Positions 1 through 9,657 of a stretch of 29,187 bases of DNA are shown here, piece by piece; positions within the stretch are counted from its first letter, which is position 1, and every line of letters begins with the position of its first letter. The notes below the pieces were generated by a model. It worked only from the letters and a program-made list of their open reading frames with translations. It was not told the origin of the DNA and ran no database searches. The stretch is from Clarireedia homoeocarpa (taxonomy: Eukaryota; Ascomycota; Leotiomycetes; Helotiales; Rutstroemiaceae). The position numbers and the translations under genes were made by a program. The DNA lies in NCBI GenBank assembly GCA_001465935.1, contig LNKV01000101.1, positions 1-29,187 on the forward strand. The letters run 5' to 3'.

Positions 1-99
1 GGGGAAAAGCAGTTCCATTCTTCTAAATCTAAGCCGGAGCCATTCTCTTGTACTATAGAATCCATCTCGGTGGCTTAAAGCCACTCGAAAAAGAAGGCC

Positions 100-117
100 G
101 GGGGGGGGAGGGGGAGG
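100..117. repeat. G-rich run
   Basis: The + strand carries nine G, then A, five G, A and two G. It is a low-complexity purine run that could form a G-quadruplex-like structure, although only two long G-tracts are present. The rest of 1-318 shows no supportable gene. Confidence 0.6.
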
Positions 118-318
118 TAGTACGCCCACAATATAATTTTAGTGTAATATGAAGTTAGTGATCTCCTTAACTGCAAGTTCCATTTGTTATCTGACTTACC
201 AATTGTCCAAACCCAAACCAAATTGATTAAACTACTCCGGTCGACCTGTCCAAACTGATAAGGTCTTGCTTTGAATTATACTGCATCAAGTAAACATAAA
301 TATTTTACTTGTAATTTT

Positions 319-420
319 CAGACATATTTTCAGACATATTTTCAGACATATTTTCAGACATATTTCAGACATATTTCAGACATATTTCAGACATATTTCA
401 GACATATTTCAGACATATTA
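319..420. repeat. Tandem repeat, 12-bp then 11-bp units
   Basis: Nine head-to-tail copies of a CAGACATATTT(T) unit are present. Units 1-3 (319-354) are 12 bp with four terminal T, and units 4-9 (355-420) are 11 bp with three T; the last unit ends in A. The array can be translated but only as a simple repeat of FQTY or RHISDI residues, so it is read as a microsatellite-like repeat and not a gene. The 421-799 interval after it is AT-rich and holds nothing recognisable. Confidence 0.95.
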
Positions 421-799
421 CATTCATTTTATGTTAGATCTCTGATTCGTTGATCGGGTCATACTATATAAAGTCAAGTATAGGTAAAAAGCAGCATGAG
501 CAGTTATATAAGGGCATTCTAGCTTTAAGAATAACGCCGACACTATACTATATGTTAGGAGATTTCTGTTCTAAATTTATTCATTTTCTCATTACGTTAA
601 GGAATTCTTTGCTATAAGGACCTGATTCGAAAACTGCCACTAACTGCCGTATCAAAAACATCTCTAATTATAGAAACCCGCTATTCTTAGAACATCTGAA
701 GAAGTATTCTTATCACAATTTGAAATCACCAAAATTAACCTCAATTCAGAGGCCAAAAGCTTTCTATTATTACACATTAGAGACAAGTGATCTGTCGAA

Positions 800-807
800 T
801 ATATAAA
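800..807 (+). promoter_or_regulatory. Candidate TATA box for the gene at 924
   Basis: TATATAAA lies about 117 bases before the ATG at 924, a plausible distance for a fungal core promoter with a 5' leader of roughly 80-90 bases. The assignment rests on motif and position only. Confidence 0.4.
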
Positions 808-923
808 GCTAACTTATGTGCATCATTTAGAAGCCCAGATCATAAAACATCTTTATATTTTAGATACACTTCACGTATAACAGAAAGCAAAAACTTAACA
901 CAGAACAAGATCTTGCAAATAAG

Positions 924-2515
924 ATGCCGCCAGTGAGTAATAAAGGTAAAGCTAAGAAGAGGGACGATCCATTAGGGGTTCGAAAGAGTAAGAAAGATGA
1001 TATTGCTGTCCAAAGGAAGAAGCTTGAGGAGCGAAAGGCTGCGCTTAAAAATAAGAAATTTGATACTACAACTGAGAAACAAGAGGCTTTGAAGGCTCTT
1101 AAAGATGAAGAAGACGCGGTCGACAAAATGGAAATGGATGATAATGAGAGTATAGATTCGGATGAAGAACATGCTGAGGAGCCTTCCAAAGATATTCCTG
1201 TTGGAACGAGTGAAAGGCCAACATCCCAAACATCTAATTCCACTGAAAGTACCGTAGACGGTGTCAATGTAGGCCAGTCATTTATTTATGTTTCTAAAAT
1301 AACTAGACTAATAGATCCTAGGAAGAAGTGGTAGCCTCTACGGGCAGCTCAGCCGAAAGTACCCCATCGTTTAGCACAACTTCACGCGCAAGCCCACAAG
1401 TTGATACTCCAGCTTCTGAAACTTCAGCTTCGGAGAAAGATTCTCCAAAGCAAAATGCAGAAAGTGTTAATGATGATAACTGGCTCCAAAGAGTCGACGC
1501 AGCATTAGCAAAATTGAGAGGTTCAAAAACAACCAATTTCGATGAGCTACGAGCTAAGGAGCAACAAGCGGAAGATAACCTTAAGAGGGTATGGAATGAA
1601 GTCGAACAGCTACCAGCGAACCAGCAACACGAGAGACAGCAGGAATTCGAACATAAACGCCGTCTTTACGGCAGAGCTGTAGCTACGGTGAAATTCGCCG
1701 AGTTGAACCGTGAACTAGAAGTTATAGAATCAGATGACATTGCAAATGGTGTAGTTTGTGCCAAACATACCGCTGGCTTTGGTTCCAAGGCCTTGGTAAA
1801 GATCGGTCGCGACAAAGCAGCTGTCTATCGCATTGTGTCAAAGAAATCTGTTGACCAGACACAATGGAATAATGCTCTTGAGTTTAGTGTGATCAGACCG
1901 GAGACCTTGTCTCCCGCTGAAGCCAACAATATAATAGGAGTAGCATTCGTAGGTGGTAGCGAGACCCTCACACCAGAATACAATGTAAAGCACGAGCTCC
2001 GGCCTGTTAAGCCTAAGCCCGAGGATCCAACCAGCAGGCTAACTACCCCTCGCATGTGGATCTATGGTCAAAAAGCATCAGGCGAGTTTTGGCTACTAGC
2101 TCGAACTTACTGGGCGAGGATTGCTAGTAGGCAACCGAACAAAGCCACGGAAATTGCTCTTGGTATTGCATCAAGACAACAGAAATTCTTCATATTGGAT
2201 CTAATGACAGGTCGAACCGTTGATTTGGACAGTATTGTTGGAGAGGACCGACGACCGCTAAGAGAGCAGACCGCTAGTATCGACGATGAAACTCAACGAG
2301 AGATCCCTTCGTCTGAGCATATGCAGCCAATTGATCTTGAAAGGAGCCCTGAGCCTGAAAACAATGCGTCCCGGAATATCTCGCAGCAGTCAACTGAAAG
2401 GAGCTCTGAGACTGAAGACATAGAGTCCCAGGCTACCCTACAGCAGTCAATTGAAAGTAGCCCTGAGCCTGAAGAAGACATAGCGTCCCGGAATACCCGG
2501 CAGCAGTCAAATTAA
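924..2515 (+). CDS. Hypothetical protein, two exons, C-terminal repeats
   Basis: Unrecognised. Exon 1 is 924-1268 and exon 2 is 1322-2515, joined by a 53-bp intron (1269-1321) that starts GTAGGC and ends CCTAG. This junction keeps frame and avoids the exon 1 stop near 1332; exon 2 has no ATG of its own at its start, which supports splicing. The predicted protein is 512 aa. Residues 1-115 are highly charged, basic then acidic (KKRDDPLG, DDNESIDSDEEHAEE). A helical segment follows (around NWLQRVDAALAKLRG to FEHKRRLYGRAV), then a globular-looking middle of about 150 residues with no motif I know (MWIYGQKASGEFWLLARTYW). The tail has three copies of a 19-20-residue Q/S/E-rich repeat. The in-frame TAA at 2513 lies inside a fourth repeat copy, and the frame stays open to a second TAA at 2663-2665, so the longer form may be ancestral. 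A nuclear role is possible from the charged composition but unproven. Confidence 0.7.
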
Positions 2516-2520
2516 TTGAC
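2324..2520 (+). repeat. 57-60-bp coding minisatellite
   Basis: Three imperfect head-to-tail copies at 2324-2383 (60 bp), 2384-2440 (57 bp) and 2441-2500 (60 bp), each beginning CAGCMR and containing CCTGAGCCTGAA or a close variant. A degenerate fourth copy starts at 2501 and contains the stop codon at 2513. All length changes are multiples of three, so the repeat evolved under a coding frame. Confidence 0.85.
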
Positions 2521-2665
2521 CTCTGAGCCTGATACCGTGCACCACTCCAAGGAGTACAGTGCTGGTATGTACAACCACATTAAACAAAAAGTCCCTCCAC
2601 AGGTTCTAGAGTTGGTTGAAAAAGCCACTGAGCCTGAAGACAAGTATTCTGTGAATACCGTGTAA

Positions 2666-4352
2666 CCATCTCTGGCGACAACTGTAGTTTATTGTTATTC
2701 CCGTACGGTAAAACCCCAGGCTTGAGACAAGTCTATATTATTTGGCTAGGTGTTATTTCAAGCTTTTCATTTGCGTTTTTGTGTTCCATAGAATTTATCT
2801 TTACTTTCGTACAGTAGTATATCTCTCTATGCTGGTTGTGTTTCTTTTGCTTGGTAGAGTGTTCTCTTGTCTTTCTGAAATTCTGATCATTCAAGCTGGT
2901 AAGTATTGATTTGATGAGAAGATGCGAAATTGGGTATATAGAAATCTCAGTTAGAGACCGATCATTTCCATACCCTTTTTTAGCATCTGAATTAATAAAG
3001 TCCTGTGACTATGTAAGATGTTCGGTATGCAAATAACAAGTCTAGCCTGTCTCCTTGCTTAAGTTCTAATGTACATATTCAGCCCATTCGTTACTTAAAC
3101 AACACGGTTTTTCCAATTTCACAATTTGCAGTCCATACCTCAGTGTAAGAGATAGGTTGGAAAAAAAGTGGGATTTCCAGTGAATAGTGACATCAGTCAG
3201 CATTGGATACTGGATTTAGGGTAAAAAAAGAAGTAAAATAAAAACAAAAATAAACAGCTAGGTGTACTTCTTGATGGTAAGCTCAAACGGTCTATCTTAC
3301 TACGTTAAATCCTGCTTATGACCTTGCAGCCATTCATAAAAGAACTATTGGAGGCTCTCGAATCACTTACACGAGATTTGGATTGCTCTATTTTGTGATC
3401 TTGACTGCCGTCCGTAGTCTTGAGAATCTCTTGGGTTGCATGAATAACAGTATTCGCAGAATAGCCTTGGTGCCGAACAGCGCCTTGCTACTGCGGCAAG
3501 GTCCCTTTGAGAAAGGAAGGTGCAGAAGAGTGCATACCCATTCGTGCTTCAACACAACGCATTCTGTCGGAGGGTGAGAAGTCTAGCGAGGAGAGTCCGA
3601 TGACTTCAAACGTGGCTCTGCTAGCATCTTCAGGCATTAGGCATTCTCTTTACTGAAACGCTGACGATCTTCATTGGAATCCGAATCCTCTAGTCTGCCT
3701 TGACCAAGTATACGATTAGGCTACGCAACGTAGAGATCTTAGGGGGCAATCAATTCAGAAAGATGGTGAGAGAAAAGTCACTTGCATTATACATTATCAA
3801 ACTCCCCGTTCTATTTCATACAGATTCACGCAGGCTTACTAACATCATACCACAGGATGCTTTCCAGCGACGGGGAATTGTGCATTTTTAAGCTCGTATT
3901 TTGTGCTTTTTGGAATATTGTCTCGGAATTCTTGGCTGTATTTTTATACTGGGCGCCGGTTTGCTGTGTTTCTTGGGATCTATGGACAAGATGACCGAGG
4001 ACAAGACTGTTGTTATATACAAAATGTAAGTAAGTGTCGATCCTTGACTATCGGGAATGCGTTGGGAAGAGATCTGAGCATTTAGAGTAGCCCTTTTCTT
4101 TTCCTTGGGCGTTAGGTGGCCCAAATTTCTGAATCAGATGGCAACAAATCGGCTGCGAGCTAAAACCACCGGGTAGATAATGATGACTGATGGAAATTTG
4201 TACAAAATACCTTGCTACTACAGAGATAAGTGCGAAGAACTAGGATTGATGGCATTTATGCTAGTAGTAAATTGTATACTAGGTATATATCGATATTGAT
4301 GCCTTAGTCCTTAGTGGTTCTCCGTAGGCGTTAACCTCACGTATTTGGGGTA
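2666..4352. other. Interval without supportable gene
   Basis: About 1.7 kb of mixed sequence. Open frames of 60-78 codons occur on both strands but overlap one another and show no motif, splice support or consistent composition. A stretch near 3258-3290 reads QLGVLLDGKLK in one frame, faintly like the LGVxLDxKLK segment after a LINE reverse transcriptase, but the frame stops at once and nothing around it confirms this. Confidence 0.5.
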
Positions 4353-4925
4353 ATGTTCTTCCTAGTATTTACTTTCCGTTTAGATTCCTATATCCTAAAA
4401 ATCGGTGCCACAATTAGGATTCGTGAGTATGAAATAGTACAGCTGGAGAAGGCAAGAAGGTGCCATGCTCGAGAGGCTGCAAGATACCATTCAGCAGAAG
4501 AAGATGCTCAACAGCCTGCGGAACATGATGCAGTAGAATGGAATGCTCGAAAGGCTATGAAACATAAGGCGGCAGAACGTATAGCCATGGCAAGAACAAA
4601 ATCCGAAGCCGTAGAACAATGGGCTCAGGAGCTTGCAAAGCATAGAGCGATAGAACTACATATTTTGAAATGTAGTCGTTCAAACTTCGAGTCCCTGATA
4701 CAATGGGCTCAGAAGGTTGCGGAGCGTATAACTGCTGAAGATGCTAGAGACAACGAGCTGTAGGAGGTTATAGAATTTAGAAGATTGAGGCTAAAGAGCG
4801 TAAGACAACAGAGTAAGACAGCAGAACCAATAGCTTAGACGGTTGCAGAACAAGAGAATTCACTATGTGAAGCTCGATAAGCTAGGGAGCTTAAAGAGCA
4901 TGGATTTGTTGAGGATGCCGGGTAG
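4353..4925 (+). pseudogene. Decayed Ala/Glu-rich helical ORF
   Basis: Unrecognised. The first 136 codons (4353-4760) are open. They start with a hydrophobic stretch (MFFLVFTFRLDSYILKIGA) and then turn into charged, alanine-rich helix with loosely repeated words such as ARKAMKHKAAERIA, VEQWAQELAKHRAIE and IQWAQKVAERITAE. After the TAG at 4761 the same frame carries on with similar composition (KTAEPIA, TVAEQENSLCEAR, ARELKEHGFVEDAG), broken by two more stops, to 4925. The shared composition across the stops argues for a longer protein that has lost function. It could also be a fragment of a spliced gene whose other exons are not visible. No transposon signature was seen in it. Confidence 0.4.
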
Positions 4926-4991
4926 ATAAGTTAAATAATATGGTTTTGTGATTTATTCATAGTGTATAACTGGGACGATTCGACCCGAATA

Positions 4992-5013
4992 GTACCCCGC
5001 ACCTTGCGGGTAC
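4992..5013. repeat. Short hairpin in a GC-richer patch
   Basis: GTACCCCGC at 4992-5000 pairs with GCGGGTAC at 5006-5013 with one bulged C. The surrounding 4975-5120 patch is visibly GC-richer than its neighbours. The rest of 4926-5508 holds no gene I can support. Confidence 0.4.
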
Positions 5014-5508
5014 CTGCCTGAGGTTCGAGACTGCCATAGCCGCGATGGCCGTTACGGGCACTACACTACACATTACGAGCCTGTAAAACGACCCGCAAGC
5101 TAGGAGCTACTGTTTCTAGGAACATTGAGATAGCATCGTTGTCTGGATCTTCTCAGCCAATAGTCTGTTTTTTTTTTCTTCGCATGTAGCGGAATGTGGT
5201 GCCTTGCTTGAAGAGGTTGATATAATAGGTTCTTTAGTTTGACCGGGACCATTACCGAGAAATGCTATCTCAATACGGCGATCTAGAGACTCAATATTAA
5301 TATCAAAGTCATGGACGCTGTCTAGTTTAATTTTGATTTACTAACCTGCGACAAAAGCCGTAGTCAGATTGTGTTTTGATCGTATGGCTAGAAGTAGCAG
5401 AATAAATAAATACAATATGCACCAGCCCTCCATAGACCTAAGCTAGTAGCCCTGACCAGGTATGGAGAATGGAAGGCAAGAAGAGCTCCGATGTTGAGCG
5501 AACCAAGT

Positions 5509-6532
5509 CTAGATCATACCATTCATTCGTGCCACGCACACTGGCACTACGTGACCACTTGTTGGCGGGAGCGCCGAAAGCGTATCAACCCATCGAACCT
5601 CAAGACAATCATCTTCAACCATACCGATCTATCAGCAATTGCATCAGTTCTGTTTACTTTGACACAAAAATCAGGAGATATTTACCTTTTCGGGGCTATT
5701 GGTAGGGTATACAAGACTATTCTTGAACAGAAACTGTATATCTTCACTACTTATCTTGTGTTCCCGACAGAACCTAGTCATCAGCTTCTTTAAAGGCTGA
5801 GTTGTGTTCATTTTGAACCACATGGATGTATCATTCATAGTGACTTTAATTGTGAGGTGTGTGCTGGGGTTCCCTCGAGTTTTGTCGCGATCTGATGTAG
5901 GAATCTGAGGTAGAGATTTATGCAAACTGCCATCACAGAGGCTTAGCAACCTTCCTATAATAAACTACAGGAAAGGTGATCGTTACTTACTTGTCATCAT
6001 CATTGTCCTCTTTGTACTTTATTTCGAAATGCGAATATTTCCCTGTACAGACAGAGCTACAACGCTGCAATTCCGACTTCCAAGGTACCCAAAGTGAATA
6101 CAGAGAACTGATGTACTCCTTGGTATAAACAAGTGTCGTTTGGTATAAAGTGAATGTTATGACCAAGCCGGATTGCATCACAGGAAGGAAGTCGGTTGCC
6201 AATGAGCTGATGACGAAGAGCCAAAACATAAACAAGTCGAGTAAAGCCTTTGCTGTTTTCTCTAGACCAAATTTGATTGCTGATGTATCAACCGTAGGGC
6301 TAGCTGCTATCAAGATGCCAAGTTTGCCCAGTTCTTCGCCGATAAGATTTAAGATATGAGTTACGTCGAGAAGTAGGAGAGCTCCTACAAATAATATGAA
6401 AGACCCGATGACAAATATAGAGTCAACCAAAAGGATGAAGAAGACTTTAAAAAGGTTTTCCTCGAGGTCTTTGGACAACCGGAGAAGAGGAGAAAACCTT
6501 TCGTGAGTATCTACTCTGTAGGAGAGCATCAT
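5509..6532 (-). CDS. Predicted membrane protein with C-terminal SUMO-like domain
   Basis: Three-exon model: 6532-5991, 5926-5686 and 5628-5509, with introns 5990-5927 (GTAAGT...GCTAAG...GGCAG) and 5685-5629 (GTAAAT...CTGATAG); 300 aa. Residues 29-56 are strongly hydrophobic, with further segments near 96-112 and 121-136, so the first half looks membrane-embedded. Residues about 175-181 are acidic (KEDNDDD). The second half follows SUMO closely: HLTIKV (beta 1), WFKMNTTQPLKKLM (beta 2 and start of helix), FCREHKISSEDIQFLF, then EKIGMVEDDCLEV, which matches the GMEDxDxIEV block of SUMO and is only formed by removing intron 2. The 28 residues after LEV contain no GG, so the usual isopeptidase-processed, conjugatable tail is absent. 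A covalent tag role is therefore unlikely; a tethered SUMO-like interaction module is an inference. The SUMO similarity and intron 2 are well supported. The join to the membrane half by intron 1 is less so: a separate short start at ATGATGACA with a 36-nt intron is also frame-compatible. Confidence 0.7.
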
Positions 6533-6630
6533 GGTTGCTTCGATGCTGGAGAAATTGAAGTTGGATTCTGAACTGGTGATAGGGTTGGGTGGGAGCAGGT
6601 AATTACTTTCGCAGCTGGAAGATGTGTGTG

Positions 6631-6640
6631 TATTTATAAA
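6631..6640 (-). promoter_or_regulatory. Candidate TATA box for the SUMO-like gene
   Basis: Read on the minus strand the site is TTTATAAATA, about 100 bases upstream of the ATG at 6532. The frame upstream of that ATG is open to about 6736 without another ATG, so this TATA box helps decide the start. Confidence 0.45.
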
Positions 6641-6729
6641 CGATCGAATTGAGGCGTCAGGATTGACCTGTGTAATGCTTCCTTCCTTCCTCCGAGGATT
6701 TTCATGCAGAAGGAGACCACGGGGTCGCT

Positions 6730-6960
6730 AAGGCAGACCAGAAGCCCTGACTAGTTATCCACAAGGGAGTATGCAGTATGCCTAACGTATGGAATAGATT
6801 GGAAAGAACCGCTTAAAGTCAAGGGGTTGCTACTCCATCTACTGGGAACATCGCCGATCTTCCCCAAGCCGTCTATCTCATGATCTCATCAAGGCAGATC
6901 AGATGCCCTGACTATGTGTTTTCACTTATTTAACTAGGAAGTATACAGTTTGCCTAATAT
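6730..6960 (+). repeat. Imperfect direct duplication of about 65 bp
   Basis: 6730-6795 and 6891-6960 share AAGGCAGAYCAGAWGCCCTGACTA, a gapped middle, then GTATRCAGTWTGCCTAA and a TGG. The copies are about 100 bp apart in the intergenic DNA between the SUMO-like gene and the Tc1-like element. No transposon ends were found around either copy. The rest of 6641-7099 shows no gene. Confidence 0.6.
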
Positions 6961-7099
6961 CTGGCACAGCTGAAAAGCCACGTTTGAGGTAAAGAGAATC
7001 GAGACTTTGCAAGAGGCTTCATCGCCTTGGTGGATACGTAGTGTCTATGCAGGATGCAGGAGGAGATTTTGCTGTATCAGATCTTATCCTCATTTCTCT

Positions 7100-8566
7100 C
7101 AACAGGGGTTGTCAGAATTCTGTGCGAATGGCCCGTGCCCCCCTTATTTTGTGATTTTGAATCCCCTCATTTATCCAACCCATCAATTAATATTATCAAT
7201 ATGGCACCACCAACACGTCTAAACCTATTCAGAACTCCTTCCCCTGAACCTTTACAGGGTAAAGAAGCTACAACAACAAGGAAATGCAAGTTCTACGATG
7301 CGTTGGCGCGAAACCCGGAATCCAAGCCACTTTATCGGATATCACAAGAGTGCGGAATTGCAGAATCCACAGGCCGGAAATGGAAGCAACAATGGCTTGA
7401 AATGGGCCCAGAAGCAAAGCGGAAGTTAAGGCCAAGGTCTAGAGTACTTGGACGTAAGTCTAGAGTTACTAAAGATATATGCAAGATGCTTATATCGCCG
7501 TCACGAAATCCGGTCCGCAAATTACCCTATGATGCTCAAATTGCATACCACAAAATACCTGTTAAAACGCGTCAACTACAACGGAAAATAAAGGAATATA
7601 CTAAGGGAGGTGGCAGATACCTTTGTGCCTTTATTGAGAAAGAGTTGTCGGCCAAAAACAGAGAAGGACGTACAATATATAGTCAAACGCACTCCTCAGA
7701 TTCTGTAGACGGTTTTTGGGATCATGTGCTCTTTACGGACGAAGCACATGTTGATCCTACTTCTCAGTCTCAAGGCAGAGTCCTACGAGAGCAGGGAACA
7801 CACGATAATCCTGAGAATATCGAAGAGAGACTACCACTTCAAGGTGTACGGTTCCATATAGCCGGTTGGATCAGTTGGTAGGGGAAAGCAAAGAAGTTGA
7901 AGTTTTATAATGATGAGCAGGATGCAATTGAGCAACCTAAGATACCCCCAAGCCTCGTCGACGCCCAAAGACCGAAACAGAGGAGGATTATCATCGCCGA
8001 ATAGCGGAATGGGAAGCTTCAAAGCCGCATACCCGAGAGATTAAGGTTCAGGGTAATGCAATGACCCAGAAGTACTATGTAGAGAATCTACTACCTATAT
8101 ACGTCGATGCTATTGAAGAAATACGGAAAATTAAGCCTGGACTTTGGCTTCTACAAGAGGATGGAGACCCTTCACATGGGATGCGGAAAGCTGGGCTAGC
8201 ACAGGTATATAAAGATGAGCACAACGTCAAAAACTTACAGCATCCTGCTCAGAGCCCTGATCTTAACCCTATAGAAGGTATTTGGGCTATTATAAAGCAA
8301 CGTCTACGTCGCCGAGTTTTCGATTCAGAAGAGGAAATGAAGGAAGCGCTACAGGAAGAATGGGACAAAATTACTATAAAGGAGATACGAACCCGTATCT
8401 CTGATATGCCTAGAAGATGCGCCCAACTTATACGATCAAATGGAGGTCCTATTCGAGGCAATAAGTGGTAGTTTAGATTTATTATAATATTAAATATAAG
8501 TAGTTGACCTCTTGATCAATTTGGTGGGCACGGGCCATTCGCACAGAATTCTGACAACCCCTGTTG
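7100..8566 (+). mobile_element. Tc1/mariner-like DNA transposon, inactive
   Basis: A 1,467-bp element bounded by perfect 41-bp terminal inverted repeats at 7100-7140 and 8526-8566, each starting CAACAGGGGTTGTCAGAATT from the outside. It holds one broken transposase gene (7201-8471). The flanks share CTCT immediately outside each repeat, and the TA dinucleotide duplication expected for this superfamily is not seen. The identical repeats with a broken gene suggest a fairly recent arrival followed by inactivation. Confidence 0.9.
7201..8471 (+). pseudogene. Tc1/mariner-like transposase, disrupted
   Basis: DDE-type transposase for cut-and-paste movement. The ATG at 7201 is preferred over upstream starts because upstream codons run into the inverted repeat. 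The N-terminal half has a helix-turn-helix-like DNA-binding region (YRISQECGIAESTGRKWKQQW). The catalytic part shows FTDEAHVD (first Asp), LQEDGDPSHG (second Asp) and SPDLNPIEGIW (Glu), with 37 residues between the second Asp and the Glu. Two breaks are visible. A TAG at 7879-7881 replaces an expected Trp codon. A one-base loss near 7947-7951 then moves the rest, from KPRRRPKTE-like residues onward, to the frame that runs on to the stop at 8469-8471. The protein ends in GGPIRGNKW. It is non-functional as read. Confidence 0.9.
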
Positions 8567-9486
8567 CTCTCTAAGTCGGTGGCGAATTACTAAAAGCATG
8601 TGGTATTATGCCGGAGTGTAGATAATAGAAGACAATGCAAGGAATATACAAGGCATACATGTGAATCGATAGCATGTGAGATTAACATAAACCGACCTGT
8701 CACAGTACAAACCCAGTTTCTTATTTCCCAATATTATCAATCTACCTAAATTTTCCAGAATGCGTTCCTTCGCCGCAGCCGGGCTCTTCACAGCACGAGC
8801 TAATCTCAGCGACCGAGATGGAATGACCCCTCTGGGTGGACTCCCACTGGTGACCTAGTCTGCAACTTTGACAATAAAGAACTGGACATAGGCGCCGAAC
8901 CAAAAAATAAATCATGCGTCTATGGAACCAAAATGGGTATGAAAATTCTTCATTGATCAAATCCTGCCGCTTATCCTTAGACTTGATGTTATGATTGACA
9001 GGGATTTTTAGCTTTCAAAAGTATATTATTTTGATTACCTGCTATGATGGCTAAGTGGCTAAGTGATGTGATGAGGCACTTTCTAGTTTCACCTCAAGAT
9101 ATGAAAAAAACGTTCGTGGATGTCACCCATCACTGAAGGGTACTGGAGGGTGATCATACAGGCACTAATAACCTCACGTCTGCATATCAATATACACGAT
9201 GCAAAGATTATGCTCCGTTTACTTTTCCGTTGGAGCTTTATGGACACATCGTTCACAGGCGATATACCTTCAAAGCAGAGGACGAGGTGAGATAGAATTC
9301 CACTGTGATTGTTTTGGAAGCCGGAAACTACACATCTCAACGGAGGATAACCAAGTTTACATAGAGAAACTTAACGCGGTGTTTGAGTGCCGTTTACCAA
9401 AATTATATCCACCCTGAAACTCAGTGACTAATGCGCTAAGCTGCATTAATAAATGCTTTGTAATTATCCATTGATTCCTATCTAGC
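8567..9486. other. Interval without supportable gene
   Basis: About 920 bp of mixed sequence. A 72-codon frame at 9199-9417 (+) and a 30-codon frame from 9044 (+) exist, but neither has a motif or a convincing intron to join them, and a minus-strand frame overlaps the first. I see no repeats or transposon ends. Confidence 0.4.
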
Positions 9487-9657
9487 TCAATCTCCAGCAA
9501 CTCCGTGTGTATAAATACCCAATTCTAATCTAACACTTTTTAAATGGCTGAAGCCACAATTCGGTCTGCAGACACAGAAACCCCTTAAAACATCATAATC
9601 GATTTGAGATATTTTAATGTCATATGCCATCTCAAAGTAAGATGAGCTAGAGTAAAC

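Noticed and set aside
319..420. CRISPR-like array
   Set aside because: The units are directly contiguous with no spacers and the genome is eukaryotic.
271..453. Open frame across the tandem repeat, encoding repeated FQTY
   Set aside because: It exists only because the repeat unit lacks stops; no promoter, ATG context or composition supports a gene.
3258..3577. LINE-like words (QLGVLLDGKLK, AYDLAAIHKRT)
   Set aside because: Matches are short, in different frames and broken by stops, with no flanking LINE sequence.
5020..5050. tRNA T-arm-like GGTTCGAGACTGCC
   Set aside because: The stem does not pair and no acceptor, D or anticodon arm can be built around it.
5469..5793. Plus-strand frames of 78 and 100 codons
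   Set aside because: They lie antisense to the SUMO-like gene, whose family match is strong.
9541..9588. Plus-strand ATG after GTATAAATAC, encoding 15 residues
   Set aside because: The ATG is only about 30 bases after the TATA-like motif and the frame ends at once; no intron rescues it.
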